A stretch of 64,000 nucleotides of DNA from JAHEFT01 sp963766195 (lineage in GTDB: Bacteria; Pseudomonadota; Gammaproteobacteria; Xanthomonadales; SZUA-36): contig CAVXYY010000008.1 in NCBI GenBank assembly GCA_963766195.1, forward strand, positions 62,001 through 126,000. The letters are read 5' to 3'. Made by a program: the position numbers and the translations under genes. Below are positions 62,539 to 64,000 of this stretch, one piece after another. The notes under the pieces were generated by a model. It was not told where the DNA came from. It made no database searches and was given only the letters and a program-made list of their open reading frames with translations. Position 1 is the stretch's first letter; each line of letters opens with the position of its first letter.

Positions 62539-64000
62539 TATTTCTTACCGCCTCCGGGGGTATTTCGGGGTTTGATCTCGATAGTGCAACGCGCGTCTCC
62601 CAGAACCAGTTCATCTCCCGCTTCGATAAACATGATTTCACCCTCCAGGCAGGGCACGCCGTTGATCGACGTGCCGTTACTGGAACCGAGGTCGGAAACC
62701 GTGAGTTCCCGCCTTGTGCCGTTCAGGTTCACATGCCGGCGGCTGACCGCTTGGCTTTCTATGATCAGATCCGAATCACCCCGGCCGATCGTAACGTTTA
62801 TCGCGTGCTCACTGACCGGGCAAGAGGCCTCGAACCCGGATCCATCCGCCAGGACGCCACGGACCACCAGCAAGCTGTCGGGCAAGGCATTTGCGATATC
62901 AGTCTCATCTTCGCCGCCCTGGAGTCCGGGGATTGACTCAGTTACCGCACTTCCGGCCACACTTCCGGTCTCCCCCCGGCTTGACCGGCGCAGTCGATGC
63001 AGGACAAAACCCAGGCCGAACAGAACAAGCGCGGCGAGCAGCCAGGGCCAGTTGCCGGCATCGTCCTTCTCGCCGGCGTTCCCGTCTTGGACGGCGTCCT
63101 GTTCAACCGGCGGCAGGGTTTCCGGGACCAGTTCTTCTTCATCAACTTCGGGCACTAACGCCTCTTCAGGGAGGGCATCCTCCGCAACAGCCGGTTCTTC
63201 CTCTGCAGCGGTAACTTCGTCGGCGACGGGCTCTTCGGGTTCAGGCGCCGCTGCGGGTTCTTCCGGGGGTTGATCTTCGGCGACCACCTCTTCTGCAGGC
63301 TGTCCAGGCCGGCTCGAACAATCGGATTCGCGCGGAGTAATCTGCATTTTTGCGAATACTTCCAGCAGGGTTTTTCTCCACTGGTAACGCGTGGCAGGGG
63401 AGGGTTCCACGGTCTGAACGTCATCAGCGATGCTGACGCCGACCAGGTTGCCGCAGGCATCAACCAGTCCGCCGGTGACATTGGGTAGCCTGGTTTCTCC
63501 GAAAATCGCCGGATTGCCGGTTTCTTCAAAAAAGACGATCTTCGCGTTTATGCTCAGTGGCGGTTCGCCTTTGGCGATTTGCTCGGCAGGCGGAAAAGCC
63601 TTCAGTGTCACTTCACTGCCTTCCACGGGCAACCCGGCGGCGAGTGTAACCCCTTTGCGCCTGAGCCCTTCCACCTGGAGCACCTGCAAGCCTTCAAGGA
63701 AGAACTTTTGCTCAATCCGCGCGGGTCTGCCGTTACGGATGATGTCTGTTCCACCGTCAAGAACAACGATTTCGTCACCCATGCTGACAAAATCTTCCGG
63801 CACCAGGACCAGCCCGGTATCCGAAATGACAATACCGGTGGACGGCTCCACGTGGGTGGATGAGACCAGCCTCAGCACGGGTACCGCCCAGGACGGCATG
63901 GCCCCCGGGGCCAGCGTATAGGAACCGCTGCCGCGCTCCAAACCCTGGGCCTGGGTGGATTCGAGGAAAGCCAGCAAAAAGCACAGGCACAGCACTGGCA
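62538..64000 (-). CDS. FHA-domain protein with degenerate trypsin-like N-terminal domain (runs off window edge)
   Basis: The frame reaches the right edge, so the true start may lie beyond 64000; a GTG at 63995 opens a signal-peptide-like LCFLLAFLESTQAQG. The N-terminal domain (about 25-220) looks like a trypsin-fold protease (STGIVISDTGLVLVPEDFV), but the active-site Ser region is NVTGGLVDACGNLVGV, with Thr in place of Ser, so it is probably inactive. A long Glu/Pro-rich linker and one TM helix (WPWLLAALVLFGLGFVLHRL) follow. The C-terminal FHA domain has IGRGDSDLIIESQAVSRRHVNL and LGSSNGTSINGVPC, the phosphothreonine-binding residues. It presumably reads or is phosphorylated by the kinase encoded next. 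Confidence 0.88.
   Translation of the reverse strand, partial: PVLCLCFLLAFLESTQAQGLERGSGSYTLAPGAMPSWAVPVLRLVSSTHVEPSTGIVISDTGLVLVPEDFVSMGDEIVVLDGGTDIIRNGRPARIEQKFFLEGLQVLQVEGLRRKGVTLAAGLPVEGSEVTLKAFPPAEQIAKGEPPLSINAKIVFFEETGNPAIFGETRLPNVTGGLVDACGNLVGVSIADDVQTVEPSPATRYQWRKTLLEVFAKMQITPRESDCSSRPGQPAEEVVAEDQPPEEPAAAPEPEEPVADEVTAAEEEPAVAEDALPEEALVPEVDEEELVPETLPPVEQDAVQDGNAGEKDDAGNWPWLLAALVLFGLGFVLHRLRRSSRGETGSVAGSAVTESIPGLQGGEDETDIANALPDSLLVVRGVLADGSGFEASCPVSEHAINVTIGRGDSDLIIESQAVSRRHVNLNGTRRELTVSDLGSSNGTSINGVPCLEGEIMFIEAGDELVLGDARCTIEIKPRNTPGGGKK

Noticed and set aside
1..64000. CRISPR arrays, rRNA, tRNA, transposases, integrases, prophage genes
   Set aside because: No regularly spaced repeats, no recognisable tRNA arms or rRNA segments, and no transposase or integrase motifs were seen. 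The only repeats are short REP-like elements.

Overview
This 64 kb window is chromosomal DNA of a GC-rich Gammaproteobacterium. The gene families fit a marine or sediment chemoheterotroph: a Gram-negative dedicated sortase system, DgcN/DgcA-type D-glutamate genes, Mo-hydroxylases, TonB-era style exported lipoproteins, and palindromic repeats with a gTAGgagcg core that abut gene ends. I cannot name the genus from the sequence alone. I see no rRNA, tRNA, CRISPR array, transposase or prophage.

Layout. 1-5.4 kb: the 3' end of hppD, a wax-ester synthase/DGAT gene broken by many indels, nadA, and a PhoP/PhoQ-like two-component pair. 5.6-10.3 kb: three exported proteins of unknown role, one being a DUF2202 protein whose C-terminal domain recurs twice in a tetrahaem protein at 48-50 kb. 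10.3-12.3 kb: an MdeA-like PLP lyase divergent from an Lrp/AsnC regulator. 12.8-17.2 kb: an operon of FAD reductase, dgcN, tdh and dgcA. 17.3-22 kb: two tandem lipoprotein paralogues plus a small secreted partner. 22.1-31 kb: two separate isoquinoline-oxidoreductase-like modules flanking gcvT, gcvH, purC and djlA. 31-40 kb: a class V aminotransferase, rpe, the sortase/VIT-VWA target pair, the divergent pdsR-pdsS regulators, and trpE. 40-50 kb: a CadC-type TPR regulator, a secreted protein, a DUF1254/1214 lipoprotein with a decayed paralogue fragment, a large MscS channel, and the tetrahaem protein. 50.4-58.1 kb: a methyltransferase, a PYROXD2-like oxidoreductase coupled to a beta-propeller, an MFS transporter, and an aminotransferase, ureohydrolase and glutamine-amidotransferase operon that looks like guanidino/polyamine catabolism. 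58-64 kb: a membrane protein and an FHA, Ser/Thr-kinase-FGE and Q-rich protein operon that runs off the right edge.

Two cross-cutting observations matter for anyone using this annotation. First, at least ten conserved genes (including trpE, dgcA, pdsS, the sortase target and a Mo-hydroxylase) carry single-base indels with intact coding on both sides. Sequencing or assembly indels are the simplest explanation for most of them, so these entries are given as whole genes spanning the shift. Second, the palindromic repeats supply the actual stop codons of several genes (hppD, the Lrp regulator, purC, the MdeA-like gene and dgcA).
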